Shown piece by piece: positions 23,001 through 35,494 of a stretch of 64,000 bases of DNA. The position numbers and the translations under genes were made by a program. Every line of letters starts with the position of its first letter. Positions within the stretch are counted from its first letter, which is position 1. A model generated the notes under the pieces. It was not told the origin of the DNA. It made no database searches and saw only the letters and a list, made by a program, of their open reading frames with translations. Location: assembly GCA_023634235.1 (NCBI GenBank), contig JAMKCF010000003.1, forward strand, positions 15,036,742 through 15,100,741, written 5' to 3'. The stretch comes from Pisaster brevispinus. Taxonomy: Eukaryota > Echinodermata > Asteroidea > Forcipulatida > Asteriidae.

Positions 23001-25427
23001 TTGTAAGCACAAAACTTGCTATGGACAGAAAAACCCTGCTTAGCAAAAACTTGTTATCCTCCAAAATGTCATAAAGTTGACGCTGTTGTGACTGGTGCTG
23101 CACTTATTTTTGCTTAGCGAAGAAATTTGCCCAGCACTATAGCATTATGAAATTTGGCCCTGGGAACTCTGTCAAGAGAGACACCGGTTGTCATTAATCT
23201 GTTCCCACCAGATGGGTCAATGAATACTAATAATATGACCACAAAGAGGATTACAGCAAGCATGAATGACTTGATGTAAAGTTTAACTGGGACTCATGTT
23301 ATGCCTAGCCTACCTGTAAAGCTTTTAGACACCGGTCAGCCCTCAGCACCCCACCTGACGGGTCCACGAATGCCTTCACTTCAGGTTGGAATGCGAACCC
23401 AGGATAGCGCTGGCAGACCTGCTGAGCTGTGAGCAGCTCAAAGGGTTTGTTCATGTCCCGCATGGCGCCTCCACGGTGGTTGTAATCGTTGTATGGAGGT
23501 CCATTCACAGACAAAAGACCCACATTTCTGTAAAAAAGAAAAAATGTCTAAATCAAGTGAACGAGTAAGACATAAAAATGAAAACACAATAAGGGGAGGC
23601 CCATGCAATATGGACAATGATTATAATACACGTCCCCCCAATTTTCAGCAAACATGCGACATTCTATTTTGCGCCAAACGGCTCCTTCAAACAGTCATTT
23701 AATTTTACTCAATGTGTAAACGCAATTCTTCTTTTGCGTCATGCAATAAAAAAAAAAAGGGATAACCATTCCATTTGACAATCCACTCAAAACAGCATCC
23801 AAATTCGCAGCAGCTTTTCCGGCAGAGAACTCTTATAAATATTGCCCCATGTCTGCTAAACCAAGGCAAAACTAAACTAGTCTGGCTAAACAAGAACGCC
23901 TTATAGGTTTAATTGAATATATGTAAATGTAAATTCGCAAGCCTCAAAGTGAAATTGAATGACGGTTTCAACTGAAGAGGCAATTAAATCATTTAAATAT
24001 GTATGCATGAAAGTCAGCTGCTTTTCGCTGAAAATGACAGGGGAGACCATAATTATATGTATAGGCCTCCAGGGAAAACCCCGTGAGGCGAAAAACGTGG
24101 GAATTGTGTCAGGCAATCGTAAAGTTTTGCCATTCTGGATTCTTCATATTTCGTTACCTGTAGAGTTTGGTGTCCACTTCTTGTTCCAGTCGTGCCCACG
24201 TCTCAAAGCATTCCGGCATCATCATGGCGTAGTGCTTCTGGAGGTAAGCATGACGAGTGATGCGAGACTGACCATGGGAACTGCCTCGGTCATGTCCTAA
24301 CTTGAACTGCAAGGGAAGAAATGGACGTGGTTTTATTAGTGTGGGAGGGCGGTCCGACGGGAAGGGCGGGAATCTATACGCATGGGGGTCACTCACTCAC
24401 TCACTCTACCGCATAGACAGCTGGGTCCGTCGCGCTGATCTCCTACGTCCGCAGTTTATTAGTAAACTAGTCTAATAACGGTTTCCGAACGAGGACCCAA
24501 CTGCGAAATGTACAGTTGCCCGTTTGAGAAGAAGGTTTTATTCTAGAATATTCTCTATCAATCAGTCAATACTCGATGGATTGTTTATCAATACCATGAA
24601 GGAAGGAAATGCAGTCTGCTGCTGAGAATTATCACTAATTATCATTCATCTCGCCCGTCGTGGAATTCAGACGTGTTTAGAATATCTTCATTGAACACCC
24701 TTTCTCTTTGGGAAGTATAGCTTCTGCAATTATGGTTGTTATGGCTGAATAGATTCTAAGTACAAACAATTCAAAAAATAAAGAAAAACGGGGGACACGT
24801 TATTATTAAAAAATACATACATTGGCCCTATGTAGCACAACGCCTCAACTTATGAAACTGAACATGTCGATGGATTTATGTCACCCTTAAATATGGTGGC
24901 TTTAAAAAGACATCGAGCATTTATATTTACCCAAATATTCCCGTACATATTCACGTTTTCAGCCGTTCGCGAATAACTACGTAACGTGACTCGCAAACTG
25001 TGCCCCAAAGCGCAAATATTCGCGTATTCACGAGGGTGTTTGCGATTTGGGGCACAAATCATGAGTATTTACGTAAATGTACGATGTCCCTCTCAAGCCA
25101 CCACCTTAAAGACCCGCCCCCGCGGCCATGATTATAGGCCGCACGGTTCACAAGGACAACATGTTCCAGCAAACATAGATCAGACAAACATTTGCGTACA
25201 CTATCTATAGGCCCCCTTTAGCTCCATGGTGTTTTTACGACCATACGTTACTGAAATAATACAAGTAGGCATATAGTTATGGCTTATCATTATGAGGTTT
25301 AGAAACAAACCTGTTCGATTAACAGTGTTTTGACGCCCTTCTTCGTCAGCTGGTAACAAGTTGCTGAACCTTCTACACCGGCTCCTACCACTACACAATC
25401 GTAGTTTGTTAGGGTCTGGTTGGCCAT
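20017..25427 (-). CDS. PIPOX: Peroxisomal sarcosine/pipecolate oxidase, copy B (PIPOX-like)
   Basis: Tandem paralogue of the gene at 13498-18487, same strand and same eight-exon structure: 25311-25427, 24158-24306, 23314-23527, 22515-22697, 21991-22125, 21394-21546, 20890-20965 and 20017-20144. It also gives 384 residues: one codon longer in exon 1 ([11 protein letters not shown]) and one shorter in exon 5 ([10 protein letters not shown]). The Rossmann motif, GSSHGQSR, His (CYHHGQN), flavin-linking Cys (EHCIYT) and PTS1 AKL are all present. Exon 4 is identical to copy A at protein level. The greatest divergence is in exon 6 ([20 protein letters not shown] against [20 protein letters not shown]). 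Both copies look functional. Division of substrates or tissues between them is possible but not shown by sequence. Confidence 0.95.
22983..23160. mobile_element. Diverged copy of the GGCCCAATTTCATAGAGCTG MITE
   Basis: Begins GGGTCCAGTTTCAAAAAGG and ends ATGAAATTTGGCCC. The interior CTTGTTATCC, GACTGGTGCTGC and TTGCTTAGC fit the family seen at 41598, 46134, 48581, 53313 and 55569. It lies in intron 3 of PIPOX-B. Confidence 0.5.
24884..25112. mobile_element. MITE with about 40-bp terminal inverted repeats
   Basis: Left CTTAAATATGGTGGCTTTAA and ACATCGAGCATTTA mirror right TAAATGTACGATGT and CAAGCCACCACCTTAAAG. The interior has a second inverted pair, GTGCCCCAAAG with TTTGGGGCAC. It lies in intron 1 of PIPOX-B. 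Confidence 0.65.
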
Positions 25428-25627
25428 GCTGTCCGGCTATTGAGGTTCACGAAAGAGTCATTATTGAACAGCGCGTTCAGACGAACAATCCAAGATAGGA
25501 CCATGCATGATATTGAAATTACACAGGATCATTGGTGTTTAGACATTGTCACGTCCCTATGTATGTGGACTGGCGCATTACGGGGGCTTGCGTACAATGT
25601 TTACATTGAATGAACCCAACCATGGCA

Positions 25628-26521
25628 TGATGATGTTGGGCGCGATCGGTCAATTTGCGCGATCGACCGATCGCGCTGCGCCATTGAAAGATCTATTGTT
25701 CGCGCAGCAATCGGTCGATCGCGCAACAATCGGTCGATCGCGCAACGAACATCTTTGCGCGATCGACTGATCGCGCAACAAGTATTTTTTGCGCGATCGA
25801 TCGATCGTGCAGGAATAGTTTTGCGCGATTGGCCAATCGTGCAGGAATGGTTTTGCGCGATCGACCTATCGTGCAGAGTGGTTTTGCGCGATCGACCGAT
25901 CGTGCAACAATGGTTTTGCGCGATCGGTCGATCGTGCGAGACGAAACAGTGTGAAAGGCAATTCTGTCTGGCGGGGGATTTTGTCCTCTAATACGGCGAA
26001 TTTTGCACGAATTCCATCTGTTTTGAATAAACTTCCTTCAGCCCATGTTAAATTACCGTACGGTGGACAGGAAAACTGGAGGACAGAATACCCCGCAAGA
26101 CAGAATTGCCTTTAACACCGTTTCATCTCGCACGATCGACCGATCGCGCAAAACCACTCCTGCACGATAGGTCGATCGCGCAAAACCTTACCTGCACGAT
26201 TGGCCAATCGCGCAAAACCATTTCTGCACAATCGGCCAATCGCGCAAAGCCATTCCCGCACGATCAATCGATCGCGCAAAACCATACCTGCACTATCGGT
26301 TGATCGCGCAAAACCATTCCTGCACGATCGATCGATCGCGCAAAAAATATTTGATGCGCGATCAGTCGATCGCGCAAAAATGTTCGTTGCGCGATCGACC
26401 GATTGTTGCGCGATCGACCGATTGCTGCGCGAACAATAGATCTTTCAATAGCGCAGCGCGATCGGTCGATAGCGCAGCGCGATCGGTCGATCGTGCAGAT
26501 TGACCGATCGCGCCCAACAAT
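25628..26521. mobile_element. Palindromic foldback element with GCGCGATCG iterons
   Basis: The outer ends TGTTGGGCGCGATCGGTCAA and its complement make an inverted repeat about 890 bp long. Each arm is an array of about 32-bp units of the form GCGCGATCG-NN-CGATCGTGC plus a T-rich or A-rich spacer, and each unit is itself palindromic. At the centre (about 25955-26115) is a small MITE with TIR GGCAATTCTGTCTGGCGGGG, related to 15630-15800. No TSD could be defined. It lies just 5' of PIPOX-B. CpG density is far above that of its surroundings. Confidence 0.8.
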
Positions 26522-27824
26522 GATACTAACAACTACAGTAATGCATCGTTGCGTGTAGTTTACTATGTACATGTTCAGTACCCTTCGTTTCAGTGTACAT
26601 TTTGCTCATCCCAAAGGAGAGAATTGCCCTTTAACAAGAAAACATTCAGAAAAACTAGCGGATCATTGCGAAGAGTAAAGTATGAACTCGTCGGCTCAGG
26701 ACTGGGCCCAAGGCCCTAGGTCCTTAGTGCAGTTTGAAGAGTGGTCTCCAAAGTAACCATGCTTCAATTTATTGAAATATTATGGATTCCTTGCACGAGT
26801 GTTGGAACGCGTGACAAAACCTGTTACCACTGGGTCACAACAGCGCCCTCCATCACGGCTAATCACAGAGCTATTGTAATATAATTAATTATGTGATTCC
26901 CATTTTCTGTGGCAACAATCTCTGTTAAACTTGTTTTTGCTGAGCAAGGTCGCTCACCAAATTGACAGCTTATGACCCATTTGATGTAGGCCTGGTAGGT
27001 GGACTTGGTCAAAAGTAAAAACAAAAACAACAAATTTAAAAAACAACAAAAATGGTAATCCTAGGAACGCATGAGCAGATTACGATTGAATTTTTCAAAA
27101 CGTGTTTATTAAACTAATATGCAGTCAGAAATTAATCAATCGTTTAGTAAACACTTTATACAAAAATATATTTAAAAAACACGCAACCTAATGTTCCCAA
27201 CTGTGATCACTCAAGTCTTCTAATTTGCGCAGGCGCCCGTGAGGTTCCTTCGACGGGGGGCGCTCACCCCTGGGAACAACACGCCCTCCCCGGGGACTGA
27301 TTAACGCATAATGAACAGGGTGGGGAATCTGTCAGTTCCTAACGTGTAGACGGGATGAAAGTGAATCGGACGTGACGAAGGAAAGATAAAACGTTTGTAA
27401 TTTTTAAACAATCTGCCACTCATGGGTGAGCATTCTCACCTGGATTTCTCTTTGAGACAAGCTTAACAGTCACATGGGGGGAGGGTCAGTCCAAGAGGAC
27501 AACCAAAGTTCAAGATGGTGATAAAAAAAATCCTGGAAGCATTTCTAAAGCAAAATTACAATTTTCAACTAAATCATGTAATAATAATAACAAATGCATT
27601 TAAATATAGTGCTCCACACAATGTCCCGAAGCAGGTTACAAAAGAAATTAGCAATCAATTAATTAAAGAGGTACATTTTTAGCATGGAATTGAAAATGTT
27701 CTCATTTGTCGTGTTAGGTTTATTGGTATGCTATGGTATGCTGAAGTGATTCCACGGGAAGTTGAGCATAACAATGTGTTTTCTACAAACTTTTGAAGCC
27801 TTGAGCTGTTTGTGTTTTGTAAAT

Positions 27825-28215
27825 GTGTCACACCAGTCGACATTTGATTGGCCAACTATCGTTGTTGTTGTATGTTTTTCGCTCTCCTCATTTTTGCGAA
27901 TAATACACGACGGCTCATAAATATTATTAGAAGTTCTCTGGATTAGTCTCCACTATTGCTAAAATAACACCTGTGATCATAATGTTGGCTTATGGGAAAC
28001 CAGTTAATAGTGTGGTGTCACACCGGTCGAAATTTGATTAATGGCCAACTAACGTCGTTGTTGCTTTCAGAGTTTTTTTTTTTTTTTTTTTTTTGCTTAT
28101 AAAACCTGAGTGCTCAGAAACATTGTTGGAAGTTTTACGAATTGATTCCTCGTGTGGCTAAAATAACACCACGACCATAAAGTGGTGGGATTATGACAAA
28201 TTGTGTTAATATTGT
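27825..28215. repeat. Tandem duplication, unit about 190 bp, two copies
   Basis: GTGTCACACCAGTCGACATT at 27825 is repeated as GTGTCACACCGGTCGAAATT at 28015. Both continue with TGGCCAACTA, CGTTGTTG, GCTAAAATAACACC and GTGTTAATA-like ends. The second copy carries a poly(T) expansion in the middle. Confidence 0.8.
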
Positions 28216-29239
28216 GGTAAGCGTCGCTTTGCATACAAAGTCCTTTCGTCTATCACGGTACCATATGTCGTCTACACCTCAACGGGATTTAAATTCCGCC
28301 ATGACACGCGACGTCTGTTGCTGCAAGTAAGTCCTTTAATCCACCGACAAATTTCAAGCACAACCCACTACACGTGGAAACTTTGTACACTGAAACAGTC
28401 GTCGGAAAGCATTTGAAAACAAAAGTGCAAGTCTTTGTGGCGAGAAAAGTTGTGGTTATTTCTCTGTGTCTAGTTTTTTTTTTTTTTTTTTTTTTTTTTT
28501 TGAGGTAAAAATAAAGTTATTTACCCAACTGCTGCAAAGTCACCGAGTCAAAATAAGTTCGCGCCTTTAAGTTGAATACTTGAACTGTGAGTAAAGGGTC
28601 GAACGTATTGTCATAAATTTTTCAAAAAAATAGAAAAAAAGAAGAGTTTATCCCCGGGTGTTTACTTAACGGCACAAGGTTTTGTAATACATGAAAACAC
28701 CAAAGTGGGTAATAGTTTTGTCACGAACAGCTCTTGGAATCGTTCGCATCAACATGTACAGTGAACAAATAATGTGACCTGTATCGCAGAGGTTTCGGCG
28801 TATGGACCTCTCGAGAAAGGGAGTGTGGACGAGTTGATGCCGACCGTTACCCCGGCCAAGTGGACTCGTCGCTGAATGATCGAAACGAGAACTTAGCCTG
28901 GAGATTTGGTGAGTTTAAGATACACAAGAAAACCAACCAATAATATTATGTAGTTTCAACTGAAAAAAAATTACGCGCAAAAAAATCTTAACTTCAATGA
29001 GTAAAAAGTTAAAATTAGAGTGCAATTTCTCCCTTAATTACATGCTTATTTTAACATGAACACATTTCACGTATTTCCTTGCAGGCAAGATACTCCACTG
29101 ATCAATATGGGTAATTCTCAATTAGTTTTATCCCACAATTTCCACATTAATTAAAGAGAATGGCACACCATAGTAACAGCTGAATAGTTGATAAAAATCA
29201 GACAGTGTAATCTCCAAAGTGTTCTTCAATTGAGCTGTG

Positions 29240-29305
29240 TATACAAATCGTGCCTGCAGGAGTTACAGGCTCTCTGTGGCTCTTTTGTAGACATGTGATG
29301 TCACA
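29240..29305 (+). repeat. Fragment homologous to the inner arm of the 59.7-63.8 kb element
   Basis: ATACAAATCGTGCCTGCAGG and GGCTCTTTTGTAGACATGTG match the inner arm ends (near 61165-61235 on the minus strand and 62035-62100 on the plus strand), about 65 bp in all. Confidence 0.6.
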
Positions 29306-30004
29306 TGTTATACGGTCTTTACAGATGGCCATGGTGGACAATTTGAAATTTGCTTGAAATGCTATAGTTTTTGAGAGATTGAGTAAGACGATTAGCTTTG
29401 ATCTATTTAGTCAAAAACCCGATGCTTGAAAACACTTCACTACACCATGTATTTTCTCGTGACTCAGATGACTGATTGAGCTTAAACTTTCACGAGATTG
29501 TCATTAATCGTGAAGGGGACGTTGTGACCCATAAAGTGCGGATACTGGTCGTTGACAATTACTTTGTTGTCCCATGTGCTTGAAAAGGGAAAGTGTATCA
29601 TTGGTTAGACAAAACTATTTTTTTCTCTCTCAATTATGTATAATCTAACAAGTATTAGGTGTTTAAAACTCGTGGGACTTTTTGTCTGTCATCGTTGTCA
29701 AAATCAAAGTTGTGAAACATGTGATGCGTGAATTTTAACTGTGAGTTCGGTAGGGGATGTTTTGTTCATGCAAACAACACAGAATTATTAGTATTTAGTT
29801 TGCAAGCGTTATCTAGTTAACAAATAAGTCCATTTTGGATATTGTTTGATGCTATAGGCCTAGTCGCTTTCCAATGTGTACCATAATCCCGTTCCATGTA
29901 AATGTAGCATTGGGTTTTCGGCAAGACGTTTGTATGGCGGCATACTGCAACGTCAATATTGACTTACTGTGAATTAATACGCATAATATTTACTCGAGAG
30001 GAGG

Positions 30005-30117
30005 TAGGTACCCTTTTCGAAACCAAGGCTTGGGCTTGGGCTTGGGCTCCGTATCAGGCGGACAGATTCCAAGATGGAGCCTATTAGCCTGTAAGCCGTG
30101 GTTTGGAAAAGGGCCAT
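30005..30117. mobile_element. Short MITE, about 113 bp
   Basis: Left TACCCTTTTCGAAACCAAGG and right CCGTGGTTTGGAAAAGGGCC are imperfect inverted repeats of about 24 bp. The interior starts with a triplicated GGGCTT. Confidence 0.65.
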
Positions 30118-32534
30118 ACACTGTGATAAAATGCAATTGACGGTATTTCTGACCACATGGGGCGCTTTCAGCGGCGAATTTCCTAGCATCACAATTACAG
30201 CTTTATCTTATATGGACTGCCTGTATGTTGTTTTCTTGTATCAATGAACAAACATTGGATACCCCCCCAAAAAAAAACCCCAACCAAAACAAACAAACAA
30301 CAAACAAACAAACACCCCAACACCCCAACACCCCAACAAACAAACAATTAAACAAACAAACAAAACAATTCGCTTTACTTGTTTTGCATCACGTAAATTT
30401 GGTTCATCACACGCCCTCACACGGTCAAAGACACTGCGAATTAGTACCATGCGGGTGAGGAGACATTACACCAATAACAGGTTTATTTTGAGTTTTGTTT
30501 TTGCTGTATTACTTTTTGCGAACAGTGAACTTTTTTCAGTTTGTCTGACAGATAAATCAATCACCGGGGATCCACTTCATCCTCTATGTATTTTATGTTT
30601 TCCCGTTCAATTATAGGCATATTCGATTCCCATTGATGAAAACAAACCCAAAACAGTTGTAAAATGAACAAAATTGACTTCTGAAAGTATTTAGTATAAC
30701 AACTTTACCTATTCAAGTCAACAGGAATATACTTCGCCCAAAAATAGTTTAGGGGATTACAACTAATGTTGCCCCTACCCGCTTTATGTAATACTATTAA
30801 TGACCAACCTAACTGGATACTTTAAGCACACGCCCAGCTGGTGTGGAAACAGTTGTCACACTTTGGCATTTAGGTATAATGATCGCGTATCAATACCAGT
30901 GATATTTGATTACCGCCGGCCACATTCTTTTGGGGAGGCCAGAAACAAGGCTGCAAGCTCTCCGTCCGAGTCTTCAACAAGAACATCCCTCGTTCTCAAG
31001 GGGATTCGACTAGGCTATTTACTTATTTCAGAGAATAACGAATTCATTTTGTGAAAGAAATCAACTTGGAGTTGGCTGCTTGTTAACAAAGAGGCATCAA
31101 CGAATCTGCAGGTATGTGATTTAATTTATAAAACTGTTCCTTATCTTGGTGTCAAGAAATAATCTTCGAAACTACAACATTATTTTTGGATCGAAAACTA
31201 TTTCCTTTGACTGAGAGGAGATATTCTGAACGGCCTAGTTTTTGTTCGGTAATAAAAATGAAGGCAGCGGAACTGTAAATGTTGCTCCTTTTTGTACAGA
31301 AATTAAGTTGTTGAGAACATGTTTGAAGGACTAAAAGTAAAGATTGATTTGACGTGTATTGTATTGGGTGCACACTGTTTGCAAACTTCAAGTGCAATCG
31401 AATGTCTAATTGCAAATGTCATTTTAACTTTTAACATTATCTTGATTTGGCACCCAGTTTATGCAGTGTTATTTTGAAAAGATGAGAAGCAACAAGAATA
31501 ATGTTTGAAGAAATACATGTACGTCTGTTTATTTTCCATTCGAAAGGGTAAACAAAAATGGCTCGTTGCAAGTTGAAAATTCAAAAACTGGATTCTTAGA
31601 AATAAAAACTTCGCAGTAGCCTCTGGTCTTTATTCGCTTCAGCAACAATTTAAAAACCATTTAAAACAAAATAGACTCCTTTATGAACAGAAATAGTTCT
31701 CACGAAGATACTATTTTATATTCATTTTCTATAACTATAGGCCTTTCTCATCCGAACTCTCGTTAATCTATACTCGAAATATTTTTTGTTTGTTTCTAAA
31801 ATATAAAAACTGTCAAAACCATCAGATAATTAACTTGTGTTTAAAATAATTAAATGTCTTTAAAAAATGTTATAAAATAACTTCCATGTTTACAGGCAAG
31901 TATGCTATCAGTATTCAGCCTTTAATGCAGTCTAAAATCAACTTTGGATGTGGGCGTTGAGCGTCTTTTTATGGTTGCTCTATAATCATAACAAAAATAT
32001 GTCTCAAGTCAGCAGCGGTTGGTAACTTGAGACATCACCCCAGACATTTTAGGCACAATACCTCCTACTCAAGTAATAGTTCAACGCCGTAGGACGTATT
32101 TGTAGCCATCACATTACATCAGAGCTTAATGACCGTAACGATGTGTACCATGGCGAGGCGCGAGCTCAAATTAATTGTTAACCTTTGAGATTATACGCCA
32201 AAACCGAGTTGGCTTTTTTTTTGCCGTGCCGTACGTGGTGGTGGTGCTGATTGCAATTTCATTACATGGGGACGAGAATTCCAGTCCGGCGGGTCGTCCC
32301 AAGTTAGCACGCGGGGCTCACTGCGGCGTTACGGCGCCGACGGTGTGATGGTGTACGCTCGATGAACTTTCGGCGCCCACACGGTTTCTATTTGTTCTCA
32401 TGTTTATAGTATACGCTGATTCGAATTGCTGCGCTTTCAGTATTTTGATTTTTATGGTTGTTACGAATCTACAACTTTCCTATGGTTATTGTAATCGTCC
32501 ATTCACAGTTTCCATGCCACTCCCATAAAAAAAA

Positions 32535-32560
32535 AAAAATAAATAAATAAATAAATAAAA
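32535..32560. repeat. (TAAA)n microsatellite
   Basis: Five to six TAAA units following a poly(A) run. Confidence 0.8.
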
Positions 32561-35154
32561 ATTATGACTAAGGCATTAATTTGATATATTATTAAATGTT
32601 GGCATTATTATTTTTGCTAAAATGTCGTCAAAGAACAAAAACAGTAAGTTTTACATTGGAATGAATGGGGAAGCGTAAAATCATCCTGGTTGGTACTGGT
32701 ACATAACACACCTTTTAACACTTTTAAGTTCGGCAGCTTTTTGTGATAAACATTTTGCTCAGTATTAAGAAATACAGACATTAGGTTGGATAAAATATAC
32801 AGCACAATTCCTTTATAGAAATCTGCTAACTGCTTTTAATAACTACTGGTAATGATTATAGACGTGTAGTCTCAATTCGTTGTGTATTTAGAAAAGTTAA
32901 TGGACAACGACAGCACTCCAGAAAAAGTCACATCTAGCAGCAGTCCCTGATGAAGTACAATCCCTAATTTATGTACATCACGAGAATTTGATTGAATTTA
33001 GTCTTCTTTTTTTGTTGCTAAATAATATTTCATTTGACAACCAACGCCATGGATGAATAAAGGAATTATTAAATTCCCTCCACAAATTACCCTCCACACA
33101 CAAAACACTGTATCGTGGAGCAAACTATTTTTTTTCCTCGCCATCCATAGATGAGGCACTCATTGGAAAGATCGTGAGCAACGGATCTCAACGTCTTGCC
33201 GAGGGGTGGCGCCCCGGGCCGTCTATTTCCCACTATTGGGTCACACAATGACCATAAATCGAATTTAAATAGGTACAATCTTTTGCCATGGGGGTTACCC
33301 TCAGAGGGTAATTTTGACAGTGATAAAGGTCAAAAACTGTGATCCAGTTGGGATTCGCGTTTACAAACTCCCGGTTGGATTGTATTGACACCGCCGCTAC
33401 GGGGGCATTCTTGTTTTGAGTTTTGTTCCGGGCGTGAGCTGAAAGAAAACTTGCGAACTGCAGTCCCACTGGAATAGCAAACACTCTAAAGGACCACCGC
33501 GGGGGAATATATTCCTTTCAAAATGGAGCTTAATTTTTCCCCCTTTCACGAGTTCATACTCTCTAGTATTATATCCTAAGCGCATGTCAGATTAAGGAGT
33601 TGGAAATGAATTCCTCTTTTTTCTTGTTGTGTCGTTTTTGGGGGACGTCAGTCGAGGTTTAGCTCAAACTTGTCAGTTCACATTTGCGAATTTTATTCAG
33701 GTGTTGTCTGCATTATTCCTACGATTGTGTGTTTCTGCATACTTCACAAACTGACAGCTGAAAAAGTGAAGTTTAAAATGTTTATATGGCATTGTGTAAT
33801 ATACCCTCCGGCTATACACTAAACCCTCAAAGCAAGTGAATGCCAAAATATGAGGCTTATTTTATTTTGTCGACAATTCGGGTCAATTATTCAAATCTTT
33901 CAAGTAAACATTTGACAGTTTTGAAGACAATCAAACTTGCCATTCAAGTTAAGGACCGGCATTGCTAATCTCCCTTGGTACTGAATGGATCTATACTTTG
34001 GTCAGATACCACAAGGTCATGCAACGGACCGGTACTATACAACACAAAATAATGTCATACTATAGTATACAACAACTTGTGCTACCCTTCTTGTGAATCT
34101 TAACGCGTAAAAACCAAGTATACCAAGTCACCGAGTATCCATATAAAACAACCGAAAGGTGAATCAACTATAACGATGCACAATCTTATCAAACTAGATA
34201 GAAGACACACACATATAGAACACCTTAAGGATACCATTAACTTAGAAAAGACCCTTGCTCTACATACTGAGCAACGACCCTTGGTCTGTGAGGAGACCCA
34301 CTTCTTTCGGTACGAGATACCAGTCCTATGAATCTATAAACGTGCGTGCCAAAAGCCCCAAACTCAACGACAACAACTTGCGTATAAATCAGACATGTTA
34401 AACCTGTCATATCAAATCTGTTCAACTGAACGATAAATAAATGTAACTCAAACTTTTTGTGAATTGTAAAGAAAACAAATAATACATGTTTAAGTTGTTT
34501 GACAACAGTATCCAGTGATGTAGTGTTTGCATTTAATACGATTGTTAGACTTGTGCTTCGGGACTAGTGACCATAATGACACTTGTCTTTACAATGGACG
34601 ATATGATGTGGCCCGGCCTGGATAATTCAGTTTTAGTTTTCGTTTTCTTTCCTTCGCCCCAAGTTTTTTCTCCTTGAGACCGGGAAATGAACGATTTATG
34701 TCCTGATTCTGATGGGAAGCTATACGTTCAGCGGTGGTAGGGATCGAGGCACACTCATGTTAGGCGGAGAAGGTGGAGGGTGTTGAAACAAATAGTTTAG
34801 GAATAACTTTCATGTTCATTTTGTAGTTCATTCTATTTTTGAAAGGTAATAATTTAAATATTTATTACTATGGGTATTTTTTCTTGTTATCAATCAGACT
34901 AGATCACGTGGATTGTTTTCTTCTTATTTAGTATGAAAGTACTCACTGGGGTCATCGGTAAGAAAGTTGATTGATTTTCCCCTCATTGCAATCACAGTGC
35001 CAACTTCGAAGATAATGCGTTGATTTTTGATGGCAAAAATGTTGTTTTGTACCTGAACATAATAATTTTATCGCACCTTACGGGCATTTTCATAAGCCAG
35101 TTAATCATTTCCTCCCTTCGAAAACATCGGAATGTAAGTCCCTTTTATCCCAGT

Positions 35155-35494
35155 TCTAAATCTTAACCTGTCTCTCTCTCCCTTCGTATCACAGAGAAAG
35201 TTGAAGTGAGCCGTCCGTCATCCGTGTAACGCATATCGACCAATGGGAGAGCAGAGTTGTGTCTATCACGCGCAACGCTGCCTACGTAGATCTCTCCCCG
35301 TTACACCCGCCCGCCCAACCGACCAAATCGTGCTCTCTGTACCTCACCAGTGACACCATACACCAAGCAGCTGCACGAGCCCCGAATTCTCCGGGTAGAC
35401 TTTCCCAGTGCCTTGAACCTTGCAGTCGGATTTATTTCTCCAACCCTGGAAATATTGTCTCTAGTACTTGTTCTCTTCGTGAAAAGGGGGCGAG
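35155..35494 (+). promoter_or_regulatory. Probable 5' UTR/promoter of the SBSPON-like gene
   Basis: CpG- and C-rich stretch immediately upstream of the start codon, with a CCAAT box in GACCAATGGGAG near 35239. No TATA box is seen. The transcription start is not resolved. Confidence 0.35.

Larger units (their letters stand above)
26522..35150. other. 8.6-kb intergenic region, no gene recognised
   Basis: Between the 5' ends of PIPOX-B (-) and the SBSPON-like gene (+). Holds poly(T) runs at 28076-28095 and 28474-28501, a 190-bp tandem duplication, a short homologue of the inverted-repeat transposon (29240-29300), a MITE at 30005-30117, AAAC-type DNA at 30270-30365 and a TAAA repeat near 32535. 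ORFs are short and without family signatures. Either or both gene promoters lie in its flanks. Confidence 0.5.

Noticed and set aside
25647..26515. CRISPR array
   Set aside because: Units are regularly spaced, but the spacers are near-identical rather than unique, the units are palindromic and the whole is an inverted repeat in an animal genome.
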